Origin: Pseudogulbenkiania ferrooxidans 2002
GTDB taxonomy: Bacteria; Pseudomonadota; Gammaproteobacteria; Burkholderiales; Chromobacteriaceae
Direction of reading: 5' to 3'
Assembly: GCF_000174355.1 (NCBI RefSeq)
Contig: NZ_ACIS01000011.1
Location: forward strand, 32,191-96,190
DNA: 64,000 nucleotides
This document shows positions 47,041-57,093 of the stretch, piece after piece (within the stretch, counting starts at the first letter, position 1; the number at the start of each line of letters is the position of its first letter). Below the pieces are notes generated by a model, which did no database searches, was not told the origin of the DNA, and was given only the letters and a program-made list of their open reading frames with translations. The translations under genes were made by a program, and so were the position numbers.

Positions 47041-47829
47041 ATGCCGCAATTTGCTGCCAACCTGACCATGATGTACACGGAACACGACTTCCTCGACCGC
47101 TTCGCCGCGGCCGCCCGAGACGGGTTCCGCGCCGTGGAGTACCTGCTTCCCTACGACTACCCGGCGGCCGACATCGCCGCCCGCCTCGCCACCCACGGCC
47201 TGACCCAGGCGCTGTTCAACCTGCCGCCGGGCGACTGGGCCGCAGGCGAGCGCGGCATCGCCGCCCTGCCGGGACGCGAGGAGGAATTCGCCGCCTCGGT
47301 GGAGCGTGCGCTGGAATATGCACACGCCACCGGCTGCCGCCGCCTGCACGCCATGGCCGGACTGGTGCCACAAGGCGCCAACCTCACCGCCCTGCGCGCC
47401 ACCTTCGTCGCCAACCTGCGCCACGCCGCCCGTCGCTGCGCGGAGCACGGCATCACACTGTTGATCGAGCCGATCAACCAGCGCGACATGCCGGGCTACT
47501 TCCTCAGCCACCAGCAGCAGGCGCACGACATCGTGGCCGAGGTAGGCGAGCCCAACCTGAAAGTGCAGATGGACTGGTACCACTGCCAGATCATGGAGGG
47601 CGACATCGCCATGCGCCTGCGCCGCCACCTAGCCGGCGTCGGCCACGTGCAGATCGCCGGCGTGCCGGAGCGCCACGAGCCGGACAGCGGAGAGCTGAAC
47701 TACCCCTACCTGTTCGCGCTACTCGACGAGCTGGGTTACGACGGCTACATCGGCTGCGAATACCGCCCGCGCAACGGCACCTCGGCCGGACTCGCCTGGT
47801 TCCAGCCGTACAAGGAGGCCCAACGATGA
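47041..47829 (+). CDS. otnI: 2-oxo-tetronate isomerase (hydroxypyruvate-isomerase family)
   Basis: A 262-residue AP-endonuclease-2-like TIM-barrel enzyme: [75 protein letters not shown] and [10 protein letters not shown] carry the metal ligands. Similar to hydroxypyruvate isomerase, but beside ltnD, otnK and otnC it should interconvert 2-oxo- and 3-oxo-tetronate. Confidence 0.92.
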   Translation: MPQFAANLTMMYTEHDFLDRFAAAARDGFRAVEYLLPYDYPAADIAARLATHGLTQALFNLPPGDWAAGERGIAALPGREEEFAASVERALEYAHATGCRRLHAMAGLVPQGANLTALRATFVANLRHAARRCAEHGITLLIEPINQRDMPGYFLSHQQQAHDIVAEVGEPNLKVQMDWYHCQIMEGDIAMRLRRHLAGVGHVQIAGVPERHEPDSGELNYPYLFALLDELGYDGYIGCEYRPRNGTSAGLAWFQPYKEAQR

Positions 47830-48809
47830 AGCTCTTGATTACCGGCGGCGCCGGTTTCATCGGCGCACGGCTGGCGCGCACCCTGCTCGCCCGTGGCGAA
47901 TTGGCCGGACGCGCCATCGAACGGCTGGTGCTGGCCGACCTGGTGGCCGCACCCGACGACCTGCGCGCCGACCCGCGCGTGCAGGTGCGCGTCGGCACCG
48001 TGCTCGAGTTGGCCGAACAGCTCAACGGCGAGCGTTTCGACGGCGTGTTCCACCTCGCCTCGGCGGTGTCGTCCGAATGCGAGGCCGACTTCGAGCTCGG
48101 CCTGCGCTCCAACCTCGACAGCACGCGTGCCCTGCTCGACGCTTTGCGCGCCGCTGGCAACGCCCCGCGTCTGGTGTTCTCCAGCTCGGTGGCGGTGTTC
48201 GGCAGCGACCCGGCGCTGCCGCTGCCGGCGGTGGTGCGCGACGACACCCTGCCCACGCCGCAGTCGTCCTACGGCGTGCAGAAGTTCATCTGCGAGCAGC
48301 TGGTGGCCGACTACACCCGCAAGGGCTTCATCGACGGCCGCGTGGCGCGGCTGATGACGGTCTCGGTGCGGCCGGGCCGCCCCAACGGCGCCGCCTCCAG
48401 CTTCCTCTCCGGCATCATCCGCGAACCCCTGGCCGGCCAGGAAGCGGTCTGCCCGGTCTCGCCCGACACCGAAGTGGCGCTGGCCTCGCCGGCCAACACC
48501 ATCGCCGGGCTGATCGCGGTATTCGAAGCCAGCCGCGAGGCCTTCGGCGGCCGCACCGCGCTCAACCTGCCGGCCCTCACGGTGCGCGTGCAGGACATGC
48601 TCGACGCACTGGAAAGCGTCGGCGGCAGCCAGGCGCGCTCCCTCGTGCGCTTCGTCCCGGACGACACCATCGCCCGTATCGTCGGCAGCTGGCCGGCACG
48701 CTTCGAGTCGCCGCGCGGGGAACGCCTGGGGCTCAAGGCCGACACCGATTTCCGCAGCATCGTCGAGCAGTACCTCCGCGATTTCCCCGCTGCTGTTCGG
48801 CCTGCCTGA
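47826..48809 (+). CDS. denD: D-erythronate dehydrogenase
   Basis: A 327-residue extended short-chain dehydrogenase: [44 protein letters not shown] and the catalytic YGVQK. It oxidises D-erythronate to 2-oxo-tetronate, giving the operon a second entry point. It overlaps otnI by four bases. Confidence 0.9.
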   Translation: MKLLITGGAGFIGARLARTLLARGELAGRAIERLVLADLVAAPDDLRADPRVQVRVGTVLELAEQLNGERFDGVFHLASAVSSECEADFELGLRSNLDSTRALLDALRAAGNAPRLVFSSSVAVFGSDPALPLPAVVRDDTLPTPQSSYGVQKFICEQLVADYTRKGFIDGRVARLMTVSVRPGRPNGAASSFLSGIIREPLAGQEAVCPVSPDTEVALASPANTIAGLIAVFEASREAFGGRTALNLPALTVRVQDMLDALESVGGSQARSLVRFVPDDTIARIVGSWPARFESPRGERLGLKADTDFRSIVEQYLRDFPAAVRPA

Positions 48810-49110
48810 CCCGTTCCCAATCATCCATTTTTCTTTTCCGCATGCCGGGCCTGGCCCGAGCTGACTCAACGTTGGCCGAAGCCGTGCCGCTGCGGCACGG
48901 CGGCAGCGGCAAGCCGGACCATGCCGCGGCGCTGTTCGCCATGGCGGATAGCGATAGGGGATTTGATCGGCAGCGGCGCGCCCGAGGCGAAGTCGGTGCG
49001 GTCGATTTGCCGGGCCGTGCCTTGAGCACAGTCGATACGACCGTCTCGGCCGTCTGCGGAAAGGGGTATGCGGCGGCGGGGTGAGGCGGCCCGCCGCATC
49101 TATCTGGACG
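48810..49110. other. Intergenic region after denD with repeat word and hairpin
   Basis: 301 bases with no supportable gene, between the convergent denD and GntR genes. A GTTGGCCGAAG word (48871-48881) directly abuts a GC hairpin (GCCGTGCCG-CTG-CGGCACGGC, 48881-48901) that could act as a terminator although it lacks a T run. Confidence 0.5.
48871..48881 (+). repeat. GTTGGCCGAAG word, beside the hairpin after denD
   Basis: Exact 11-mer sharing its last base with a GC hairpin. Confidence 0.85.
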
Positions 49111-49872
49111 TCAGCGCATGCGCAGCGTTTGCGCCAGCTTCTCGCCTTCCTGGTCCCAGAACGCCGGGTCGGCAGCGCGGATACGGCGAATCGCATTATC
49201 CATATGGGAGGCGGCGGCCTTGCGCGCGCGCGCCGGATCGCCTTGTTCGATGGCGCTGACGATGGCGTTGTGCTCGTCCTGCACTTCCTTGAAGAAATCC
49301 TCGCGGCGCGCTTCATTGGCCCGCGTCACCTGGGTGGCGCCGCGCAGGTACTGCGACAGGTAATCCAGCGTCGAAATCAGGAACGGGTTGCCGGCGGCCG
49401 CGGCGATGCTGCGGTGAAAGTTCACGTCTTCCTCCACCCCGTCGCGACCGCTTTGCGCCGCCTCGGCCAATGCGGCCACAGCCGCGCGGATCGCCGCCAG
49501 ATCCTGCTCGCTGCGACGCGCCGCCGCCAGGCCGGCAGCCTCGGCTTCCAGCACGCGCCGCACCTCGGCCATCTGCACCACCGCCTCCATCGAGGCGGTA
49601 TGCGCCGCATCGAACGAGAGCGGACGAATCCCCGGCTCCTGCACCAGCACCCCATAGCCTTGGCGCGAAATGACCAGACCCAGCGACTTCAACTGGGACA
49701 CCGCTTCGCGAATCACGGTGCGGCTCACCTTGAATTGATCGACCAGCTGGGCTTCGGACGGCAGCTTGTCGCCCGGCTGCAAGGCGCCCGAATGGATACC
49801 CTCGGCCAGTGCCTCAGCCACTTGCTCGGACAAACGCGCGCCGGCGTGGACGGGTTGAAACTCAAGGGCCAC
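49111..49872 (-). CDS. GntR/FadR-family regulator, likely of the threonate operon
   Basis: A 253-residue regulator. The winged HTH (about 10-72) reads LSEQVAEALAEGIHSGALQP, GDKLPSEAQLVDQFKVSRTV and IREAVSQLKSLGLVISRQGY; an all-helical FadR-type (FCD) domain follows with VRRVLEAEAAGLAAARRS and the metal-binding His of DVNFHRSIAAAAGNPFLIS. GTG 49872 follows GAAAGG and gives the best N-terminus; a longer in-frame start lacks support. It points toward the operon it probably controls and has an operator-like match at its own start. Confidence 0.85.
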   Translation of the reverse strand: MALEFQPVHAGARLSEQVAEALAEGIHSGALQPGDKLPSEAQLVDQFKVSRTVIREAVSQLKSLGLVISRQGYGVLVQEPGIRPLSFDAAHTASMEAVVQMAEVRRVLEAEAAGLAAARRSEQDLAAIRAAVAALAEAAQSGRDGVEEDVNFHRSIAAAAGNPFLISTLDYLSQYLRGATQVTRANEARREDFFKEVQDEHNAIVSAIEQGDPARARKAAASHMDNAIRRIRAADPAFWDQEGEKLAQTLRMR

Positions 49873-49886
49873 AACATGCCTTTCAG

Positions 49887-49907
49887 TTGTATGAGGAGAT
49901 GATAAGA
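49887..49907. promoter_or_regulatory. Operator candidate at the GntR gene start
   Basis: TTGTATGAGGAGA followed by TGATAAGA. It matches the ltnD promoter sequence at 42497 at 15 of 21 positions with identical spacing between TTGTATGA and TGATAA. It lies between the GntR start codon and its probable promoter, fitting autoregulation. Confidence 0.5.
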
Positions 49908-50031
49908 AGATAGCACTGTCAGTGGCGGCGCGTGGGGTAAAATTGGCGCCCCCCAAGCCACCCCGCCCCTGTCCGGCACGCGCAGCCAGGGTATCCCGGC
50001 GGCATCCGAGTGTGCGCCACGCCGGAAAAGC

Positions 50032-50059
50032 AAAAAGCCCGCATTCAGCGGGCTTTTTT
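50032..50059 (-). terminator. Rho-independent terminator after tRNA-Ser
   Basis: AAAAGCCCGC-ATTCA-GCGGGCTTTT with A and T runs on both sides, so it may work in both directions. On the minus strand it follows the tRNA by a few bases. Confidence 0.88.
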
Positions 50060-50065
50060 GAATTC

Positions 50066-50156
50066 TGGCGGAGAGGGGGGGATTCGAACCCCCGTTAGGG
50101 TATTACCCTAAACACGCTTTCCAGGCGTGCGACTTAAACCACTCATCCACCTCTCC
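50066..50156 (-). tRNA. tRNA-Ser (anticodon GGA)
   Basis: 91 bases with acceptor stem GGAGAGG/CCTCTCC, encoded CCA end, T-arm GGGGGTTCGAATCCCCC, a long variable arm (TTAGGGTAATACCCTAA) as in serine tRNAs, and anticodon loop CTGGAAA in the stem ACGC/GCGT. It reads UCC/UCU codons. Confidence 0.96.
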
Positions 50157-50223
50157 AGAACTACTCTGATGCCGTCGTCGTTTGCGTTTCGTCGTCAGAG
50201 GCTGCGCAGTATATAAGCCATTT

Positions 50224-51351
50224 TTACGACTGGCAAGCTTTTTTATATGCAATATGCTGCTCTAGTTCGCCAAGATATGCCGCCACCGCCTGCCTCTCCT
50301 GCTTGAGCCAGCGCCAAATCGCTGATCGGAAAGGAGAATCCCCCAGCCAGTGCGCCGAATGCGTCAACACCGGCTCGAAACCGCGGGCCAGCTTGTGTTC
50401 GCCTTGCGCCCCGCCCTCGAATACCGAGAGTCCGTGGCGGATGCAGTACGCGATGCCCTGGTAGTAGCACAGCTCGAAATGCAGGCAGGAAACATCCTCC
50501 AGCGCGCCCCAGTAACGGCCGTACAGCTGGTGTCGATCCTTCAGGCACAAGCTGGCGGCCACCGGCTCGCCAGCCCGCTGCGCCACAAACAGCACCAGGT
50601 GGTCGGCCAGGCGTTCGCCGATCAGACGGAAAAACACCAGATCGAGGTAGGGAGTGGAACGGTGCTCGCGATAGGTCTGGCAGTAGCAGGCATGAAAGAA
50701 TGCCCAATCATCATCGGTGATCTGCCGACCTTCCTTGACGATCACCTCGACCCCTTGTTCGGCAACGCGGCGCCGCTCCTGGCGGATCTTCTTGCGCTTG
50801 TCGCGGCTGAGTGCGTCGAGAAAATCGTTGAAGTCGCGGTAGCCGTGGTTTTGCCAGTGGAACTGCACGCCGTGCCGCTCCAGCCAGCCGGCTTCTGCCA
50901 GCATGGCCATTTCATCCTGAGCCGGGTACAACACATGCGCCGACGATAACCCGAGCTGGCGGACTTGGCGCGGCAGTTCGGCGATCAGCATGGCCCGGGC
51001 CGCCGGCAAGCCGAGGAAGCGCGGCCCGCCGACCGGGGTGAACGGTATCGCCAGCAGCAACTTGGGGTAGTAGGCCAGCCCGGCGCGCTGGTAGGCCTCG
51101 GCCCAGGCCCAGTCGAACACGTATTCGCCATACGAGTGTGTCTTGAGATAGGCCGGCGCGACCGCCCTCAGCGCCTCGCCCTCGCGCCACGCCAGATGAT
51201 GCGGCTGCCAGCCGGTGGCCGCGCTCACCGCCCCGCTCTGCTCCAGCGCGGCGAGCCAGCCGTGGGCGAGAAAGGGCTGGTCGTCGGCGCGCAGCGCGTT
51301 CCACTGCTCCGCCGGCAGCCCGGCCAGGCCATTCAGCGACGCTATCGTCAC
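50224..51351 (-). CDS. GNAT-like acyltransferase (DUF482 / peptidogalycan family)
   Basis: A 375-residue cytoplasmic protein: DDQPFLAHGWLAALEQSGAV, AYLKTHSYGEYVFDWAWAEA, PFTPVGGPRFLG, FLDALSRDKRKKIRQERRRV and the C-terminal YYQGIAYCIRHGLSVFEGGA, QGEHKLARGFEPVLTHSAHW. These are hallmarks of DUF482, a FemAB/GNAT-related family whose substrate is not established. GTG 51351 follows AAAGGAG; a longer upstream frame overlaps the nadE start and is rejected. Confidence 0.82.
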   Translation of the reverse strand: MTIASLNGLAGLPAEQWNALRADDQPFLAHGWLAALEQSGAVSAATGWQPHHLAWREGEALRAVAPAYLKTHSYGEYVFDWAWAEAYQRAGLAYYPKLLLAIPFTPVGGPRFLGLPAARAMLIAELPRQVRQLGLSSAHVLYPAQDEMAMLAEAGWLERHGVQFHWQNHGYRDFNDFLDALSRDKRKKIRQERRRVAEQGVEVIVKEGRQITDDDWAFFHACYCQTYREHRSTPYLDLVFFRLIGERLADHLVLFVAQRAGEPVAASLCLKDRHQLYGRYWGALEDVSCLHFELCYYQGIAYCIRHGLSVFEGGAQGEHKLARGFEPVLTHSAHWLGDSPFRSAIWRWLKQERQAVAAYLGELEQHIAYKKACQS

Positions 51352-51430
51352 TCCCGCTCCTTTCAGGAAATCGTGCCGCGCTTCAGGTAGAATCGGCCTT
51401 ATTGTTGATAAACCGACGTAGCCACCAAAG

Positions 51431-53023
51431 ATGCGTATCGCGCTCGCCCAGTTCAATCCCGTTGTCGGCGACATCGCCGGCAATACCCGCAAGATTCTCG
51501 ACCTCGCCCGCCAGGCCATGGCCCAGGGTGCCGACGTGCTGGTCACGCCGGAGCTGGCGCTCACCGGCTACAGCCCGGAAGACCTGCTGCTGCGCGACCA
51601 CTTCTACCGCGAGTGCAGCAAGGCGCTGGATGAACTCTTGGAGCTGGACGGCATCACGCTGGTGGTAGGCCACCCGGTCAAGCTCGGCAACGAGCGCTTC
51701 AACGCCGCCACGGTGATGCGTGACGGCAACCGTCTCGGTCAGTACCACAAGATGCTGCTGCCCAACAACGAAGTATTCGACGAGTGCCGCTACTTTACGC
51801 CCGGCGGCGCACCGCTGGTCTTCCCGCAGGACGGCGTCAACGTCGGCGTGTTGATCTGCGAGGATGTCTGGTCGCTGGATCCCGCCGCCGAAGCCGCCGA
51901 TGCTGGCGCCGACGTGGTGGTGGTGCTCAACGCCTCGCCGTTCCACCGCAACAAGATCGAAACCCGCCACGAGACGGTGCGCTACCGCGTCGAGGAGACC
52001 GGCCTGCCGTTCGCCTACGTCAACCTCACCGGCGGCCAGGACGAACTGGTCTTCGACGGCGCCTCGTTCGCGCTCAACAAGGCCGGCGAAGTGGTGGCGC
52101 AAGCCGCCGCCTACGACGATGAACTGCTGATCGTGCAGATGGCCGACGGCGACCTGCAGCCGGCCGGCAAGGCCACGCTGCCCTGCCCGCTGGAGAGCGT
52201 GTACCGGACGCTGGTGATCGGCGTGCGCGACTACATCGGCAAGAACGGCTTCCCCGGCGTGCTGCTCGGCCTCTCCGGCGGCATCGATTCGGCGCTGACG
52301 CTGGCCATCGCCTACGACGCGCTGGGCGCCGACAAGGTGCACGCGGTGATGATGCCGAGCCGCTACACCGCCGACATTTCGGTGGACGACTCGCGCGACA
52401 TGGTCGAGCGACTCGGCGTGAAGTACGAGGAAATCGCCATCTGGCCGATGTACGAGAGTTTCATGGCGGCGCTGGCGCCGTCGTTCGAAGGGTTGGCCGA
52501 AGACACCACCGAGGAGAACCTGCAGGCGCGTATCCGTGGCACGCTGTTGATGGCGCTCTCCAACAAGACCGGCAAGCTGGTGCTCACCACCGGCAACAAG
52601 TCCGAGATGACCACCGGCTACTGCACGCTGTACGGCGACATGGCCGGCGGCTTCGCCGTGCTGAAGGACGTCGCCAAGACCCTGGTCTACCAGCTCTGCC
52701 ACTGGCGCAACGCCCAGAGCGAGATCATTCCGTTAAGAATCATTACCCGGCCGCCCTCGGCGGAACTGCGTCCGGACCAGAAAGACCAAGATAGTCTGCC
52801 GCCCTACGATGTGCTCGACGCCATCATGGCGCGCTACGTGGAAGAGAACCTGTCCGCTGCCGAAATCATCGCCGAGGGTTTTGCCGAGGCCGACGTGCGG
52901 CGCGTGGTTCGTCTTCTCAAGATCAACGAGTACAAGCGCCGCCAGGCCCCGGTCGGTCCGCGCGTCACCCACCGCGGTTTCGGCAAGGACTGGCGCTACC
53001 CGATCACCAACCGCTTCAGCTGA
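51431..53023 (+). CDS. nadE: Glutamine-dependent NAD+ synthetase
   Basis: A 530-residue two-domain enzyme. The N-terminal nitrilase-type glutaminase has the Glu-Lys-Cys triad in LVTPELALTGY, GQYHKMLLPN and VLICEDVWS; the C-terminal synthetase has the PP-loop GLSGGIDSALTLAIAYDALG and LVLTTGNKSEMTTGYCTLYG. It makes NAD+ from deamido-NAD+ in the last step shared with the pncA-pncB salvage genes earlier in the window. ATG 51431 opens MRIALAQFNPVVGDIAGN. Confidence 0.96.
   Translation: MRIALAQFNPVVGDIAGNTRKILDLARQAMAQGADVLVTPELALTGYSPEDLLLRDHFYRECSKALDELLELDGITLVVGHPVKLGNERFNAATVMRDGNRLGQYHKMLLPNNEVFDECRYFTPGGAPLVFPQDGVNVGVLICEDVWSLDPAAEAADAGADVVVVLNASPFHRNKIETRHETVRYRVEETGLPFAYVNLTGGQDELVFDGASFALNKAGEVVAQAAAYDDELLIVQMADGDLQPAGKATLPCPLESVYRTLVIGVRDYIGKNGFPGVLLGLSGGIDSALTLAIAYDALGADKVHAVMMPSRYTADISVDDSRDMVERLGVKYEEIAIWPMYESFMAALAPSFEGLAEDTTEENLQARIRGTLLMALSNKTGKLVLTTGNKSEMTTGYCTLYGDMAGGFAVLKDVAKTLVYQLCHWRNAQSEIIPLRIITRPPSAELRPDQKDQDSLPPYDVLDAIMARYVEENLSAAEIIAEGFAEADVRRVVRLLKINEYKRRQAPVGPRVTHRGFGKDWRYPITNRFS
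52492..52502 (+). repeat. GTTGGCCGAAG word, in nadE
   Basis: Exact 11-mer, reading Gly-Leu-Ala-Glu-Asp. Confidence 0.8.
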
Positions 53024-53032
53024 GCACTGATG

Positions 53033-53136
53033 AATAAATCGGCGACGTATCCCCTTCCCGGTCCGGCCAGGCTCGCCGCACCACGGCTACGGCGGTGCGG
53101 CGCGAACCGGCCAGGGGACGTCCGTGACGATTTATT
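53033..53136. repeat. Large imperfect palindrome between nadE and lolA
   Basis: Outer arms AATAAATCG (53033-53041) and CGATTTATT (53128-53136) enclose further pairing (CGGTCCGGCC with GGCCGGTTCG) and an inner hairpin CGCCGCACC/GGTGCGGCG. About 104 bases in total, MITE-like, starting just after the nadE stop. Confidence 0.55.
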
Positions 53137-53175
53137 CCTTGAGCCCCAAACGGCTGAGGCGTAGAAAAGGATTCC

Positions 53176-53781
53176 ATGAAGAAGCTCTTACCGATCATCC
53201 TCGCCGCCGCGTTCGCCCTGCCCGCCCACGCCGCCGCCATCGCCCAGTTGAAGGCCTTCGTCGCCGGCAGCAAGACCCTGTCGGCCAGCTTCTCGCAAGT
53301 GGTCAGCGCCAAGGGCAAGCGCGAAGAGGCCAGCGGCCAGCTGGAAATCTCGCGTCCCGGCAAGTTCCGCTGGGAATACGCCAAGCCCTACGAACAGCTC
53401 ATCGTCGGCGACAGCAAGCGGCTGTGGATTTACGACAAGGAACTGGCCCAGGTCACCAGCAAGTCGCTGGACGCCGCGCTGGGCTCCAGCCCGGCCGCGC
53501 TGCTGGCCGGCAGCAACGCCATCGAACGCGACTACCACCTGAAGGAAGCCGGCGCCCAGGACGGCATCGAATGGCTCAGCGCCGCGCCGAAGAAGAGCGA
53601 GAACACCTTCCAGTCGATCCGCATGGGCTTTCGCGCCAACACGCTGGTCACCATGGAACTGCACGACAGCTTCGGCAACACCACGCTGATCCGCTTCGCC
53701 GACATGAAAAAGAACCCGGTGCTGGCGCCGTCGCGCTTCACCTTCACCCCGCCCAAGGGCGTGGACGTGATTTCGGACTGA
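53176..53781 (+). CDS. lolA: Outer-membrane lipoprotein carrier protein LolA
   Basis: A 201-residue periplasmic chaperone carrying lipoproteins from LolCDE to LolB. Signal peptide MKKLLPIILAAAFALPAHA, then LKAFVAGSKTLSASFSQVVS, GKFRWEYAKPYEQLIVGDSK and LWIYDKELAQVTSKSL, the typical half-barrel sequence. The rarA start follows four bases after its stop, a conserved neighbour order in proteobacteria. Confidence 0.94.
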   Translation: MKKLLPIILAAAFALPAHAAAIAQLKAFVAGSKTLSASFSQVVSAKGKREEASGQLEISRPGKFRWEYAKPYEQLIVGDSKRLWIYDKELAQVTSKSLDAALGSSPAALLAGSNAIERDYHLKEAGAQDGIEWLSAAPKKSENTFQSIRMGFRANTLVTMELHDSFGNTTLIRFADMKKNPVLAPSRFTFTPPKGVDVISD

Positions 53782-53785
53782 GACC

Positions 53786-55105
53786 GTGACCGACCTGTTT
53801 GCCCGCGAACCAAAAAAACCGTTGGCCGAAGCGCTGCGCCCCACCTCGCTCGACGAGGTCATCGGCCAGCCGCACCTGATCGGCCCGGGCAAGCCGCTGC
53901 GCCTGGCGGTGGAATCGAAAACCCCGCACTCGATGATCCTGTGGGGCCCGCCCGGCGTCGGCAAGACCACGCTGGCACGCATCCTGGCGCACAGCTTCGA
54001 CGCCGAGTTCATCCCGCTGTCGGCGGTGTTCTCCGGCGTCAAGGACATCCGCGAGGCAGTCGACCGAGCGCAGGCGGTGCTGCAGCGTGACGGTCGCCAC
54101 ACCATCCTGTTCGTCGACGAAGTGCACCGCTTCAACAAGAGCCAGCAGGACGCCTTCCTGCCCTATGTCGAATCGGGCTTGCTGACGTTCATCGGCGCCA
54201 CCACCGAGAACCCCTCGTTCGAGGTCAACTCGGCATTGCTGTCGCGCGCCCAGGTGTACGTGCTCAACGCCCTCGCCGACGACGACTTCAAGGCGCTGTT
54301 CGCGCGCGCCGTCGCCAGCGGTGCCCTGCCCGGCCTGACTTTCGACGACAGCGCCCTGGCGACGCTGAGCGGCTACGCTGACGGTGACGCCCGCCGCTTC
54401 CTCAACCTGCTTGAGCAAACCCGCACCGCCGCCAGCGCACGCCACGTCGAGCACATCGACGCCGACTTCCTGGCCGAAGTGCTCACCGTCAACGCGCGCC
54501 GCTTCGACAAGGGTGGTGACGCCTTCTACGACCAGATCTCGGCGCTGCACAAGTCAGTGCGCGGCTCCAGCCCGGACGGAGCGCTGTACTGGCTGACGCG
54601 CATGCTCGACGGCGGCGCCGACCCGCGCTACCTGGCGCGCCGCCTGGTGCGCATGGCGTGGGAAGACATCGGGCTGGCCGATCCGCGCGCCGCGCGCATC
54701 GCGCTCGACGCCGCCGACACCTATGAACGGCTCGGCAGCCCCGAAGGCGAACTGGCGCTGGCCCAGGCCGCGATCTACCTCGCCGTGGCCCCCAAGAGCA
54801 ACGCCGGCTACAAGGCGTATAATGAGGCGCGCGCCTTCATCCGCCAGGACATCTCGCGCCCGGTGCCGGTGCACCTGCGCAACGCGCCGACCAGGTTGAT
54901 GAAGGAGCTGGGATACGGGCACGCCTACCGCTACGCCCACGACGAACCGCACGCCTACGCCGCCGGTGAAACCTACCTGCCGGAGGGGATCGAAGACAGT
55001 CGCTGGTACGAGCCGGTGGAACGCGGGCTGGAAGGCAAGATTCAGGAAAAACTGCGGTTTCTCAGGCAACTGGATGAAGAAACAAAAGCACCATCACGAT
55101 CATGA
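53786..55105 (+). CDS. rarA: Replication-associated recombination protein A (MgsA/RarA)
   Basis: A 439-residue AAA+ ATPase acting at stalled forks. The N-terminal LAEALRPTSLDEVIGQPHLI, Walker A WGPPGVGKTTLARILAHSF, Walker B ILFVDEVHRFNKSQQD and sensor IGATTENPSFEVNSALLSRA are present, with the C-terminal tetramer domain DAFYDQISALHKSVRGSSPD. GTG 53786 is the start. The next gene begins inside its last 32 bases. Confidence 0.95.
   Translation: MTDLFAREPKKPLAEALRPTSLDEVIGQPHLIGPGKPLRLAVESKTPHSMILWGPPGVGKTTLARILAHSFDAEFIPLSAVFSGVKDIREAVDRAQAVLQRDGRHTILFVDEVHRFNKSQQDAFLPYVESGLLTFIGATTENPSFEVNSALLSRAQVYVLNALADDDFKALFARAVASGALPGLTFDDSALATLSGYADGDARRFLNLLEQTRTAASARHVEHIDADFLAEVLTVNARRFDKGGDAFYDQISALHKSVRGSSPDGALYWLTRMLDGGADPRYLARRLVRMAWEDIGLADPRAARIALDAADTYERLGSPEGELALAQAAIYLAVAPKSNAGYKAYNEARAFIRQDISRPVPVHLRNAPTRLMKELGYGHAYRYAHDEPHAYAAGETYLPEGIEDSRWYEPVERGLEGKIQEKLRFLRQLDEETKAPSRS
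53821..53831 (+). repeat. GTTGGCCGAAG word, in rarA
   Basis: Exact 11-mer, reading Pro-Leu-Ala-Glu-Ala. Confidence 0.8.
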
Positions 55106-55595
55106 CGGGCACAAGGTCAGGTTGGAGCACTTCGCCGCCAAGCGGCTGATCGCTGTGCTCAACCGCCTGTCGCGCCCCGGCCATTACCTGCTCGGCCCGC
55201 ACCGCGAATCTCCCGACTTCTCCATTCTGCGCCGGCAGAACGGCGAGCCTGCGCAAAAAATCGGTCTGGAAGTGACGCACATCTATGGCAGCACCCACGA
55301 TGCTGCCATAATCAACGGTTGGCACAAGGATAAGACGGCCGTGCTGCTCGCCCTGCAGCAGCCGGCACTGATGAAAGAAATCTTCCAGCAGCTCGACCGG
55401 GCCATCAAGGACAAGAATGACAAGTTCGCCTCCTACACCGTCAAGCCCTGCTGGCTCTTGATCCGCAACGCCAACACGCGCGTCATGCACCGCGACTGGG
55501 AAAATTACTTACGCAACAAGGACTTCCAGGATAGTCCTTTTGAAAAGATCTGGCTCATCACCGACCGCCAGCTTCAGATCATCAACATCAAATAG
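55074..55595 (+). CDS. Uncharacterised protein, possible nuclease fold
   Basis: A 173-residue basic protein starting MKKQKHHHDHDGHKVRLEHF, overlapping the rarA end by 32 bases and ending nine bases before serS. I do not recognise the family. The segment SPDFSILRRQNGEPAQKIGLEVTHIY resembles the core of PD-(D/E)xK nucleases (Asp, then Glu-x-Thr on the next strand), but a single motif is weak proof. Codon use fits the chromosome. The C-terminus RDWENYLRNKDFQDSPFEKI looks structured. Confidence 0.6.
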   Translation: MKKQKHHHDHDGHKVRLEHFAAKRLIAVLNRLSRPGHYLLGPHRESPDFSILRRQNGEPAQKIGLEVTHIYGSTHDAAIINGWHKDKTAVLLALQQPALMKEIFQQLDRAIKDKNDKFASYTVKPCWLLIRNANTRVMHRDWENYLRNKDFQDSPFEKIWLITDRQLQIINIK

Positions 55596-56891
<1,296 letters not shown>

Positions 56892-56914
56892 TCGACATCG
56901 CCATCAAGAACGCG

Positions 56915-56945
56915 AAACCGGGATCGAGCATCCCGGTTTTTTCAT
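56915..56945 (+). terminator. Rho-independent terminator after serS
   Basis: AAACCGGGAT, loop CGAGC, ATCCCGGTTT and a T-rich tail, 23 bases past the serS stop. Confidence 0.9.
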
Positions 56946-57045
56946 TTTTGTCAGGATTAGATGGAGTTGCTCTGCTCTGTTAAAGCCTTATACAGCAAGG
57001 GTTTCCTAGAAAGCCATCTTTGTCGGGGTTACACTGAAATTGTCA

Positions 57046-57080
57046 GGGTTACGGCTACAACGTAACCCCAGCCGTAACCC
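57046..57080. promoter_or_regulatory. Inverted repeat overlapping the integrase leader
   Basis: GGGTTACGGCT (57046-57056) and AGCCGTAACCC (57070-57080) are perfect inverted copies, and two more GGGTTAC/GTAACCC units lie at 57025 and 57062. The right arm touches the ribosome site CGAGGAGG. It may bind the integrase or an excisionase, or hide the ribosome site as a hairpin. Confidence 0.55.
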
Positions 57081-57093
57081 CGAGGAGGATGCC

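Noticed and set aside
50066..50156. tRNA-Ser as attachment site of the element
   Set aside because: It lies 7 kb from the integrase with intact core genes between them.
13396..54490. CTGGCCGAAG words (for example 13400, 18499, 31111, 54471) as further copies of the repeat
   Set aside because: They differ at the first base and all encode common Leu-Ala-Glu codons in a GC-rich genome; left out of the count.
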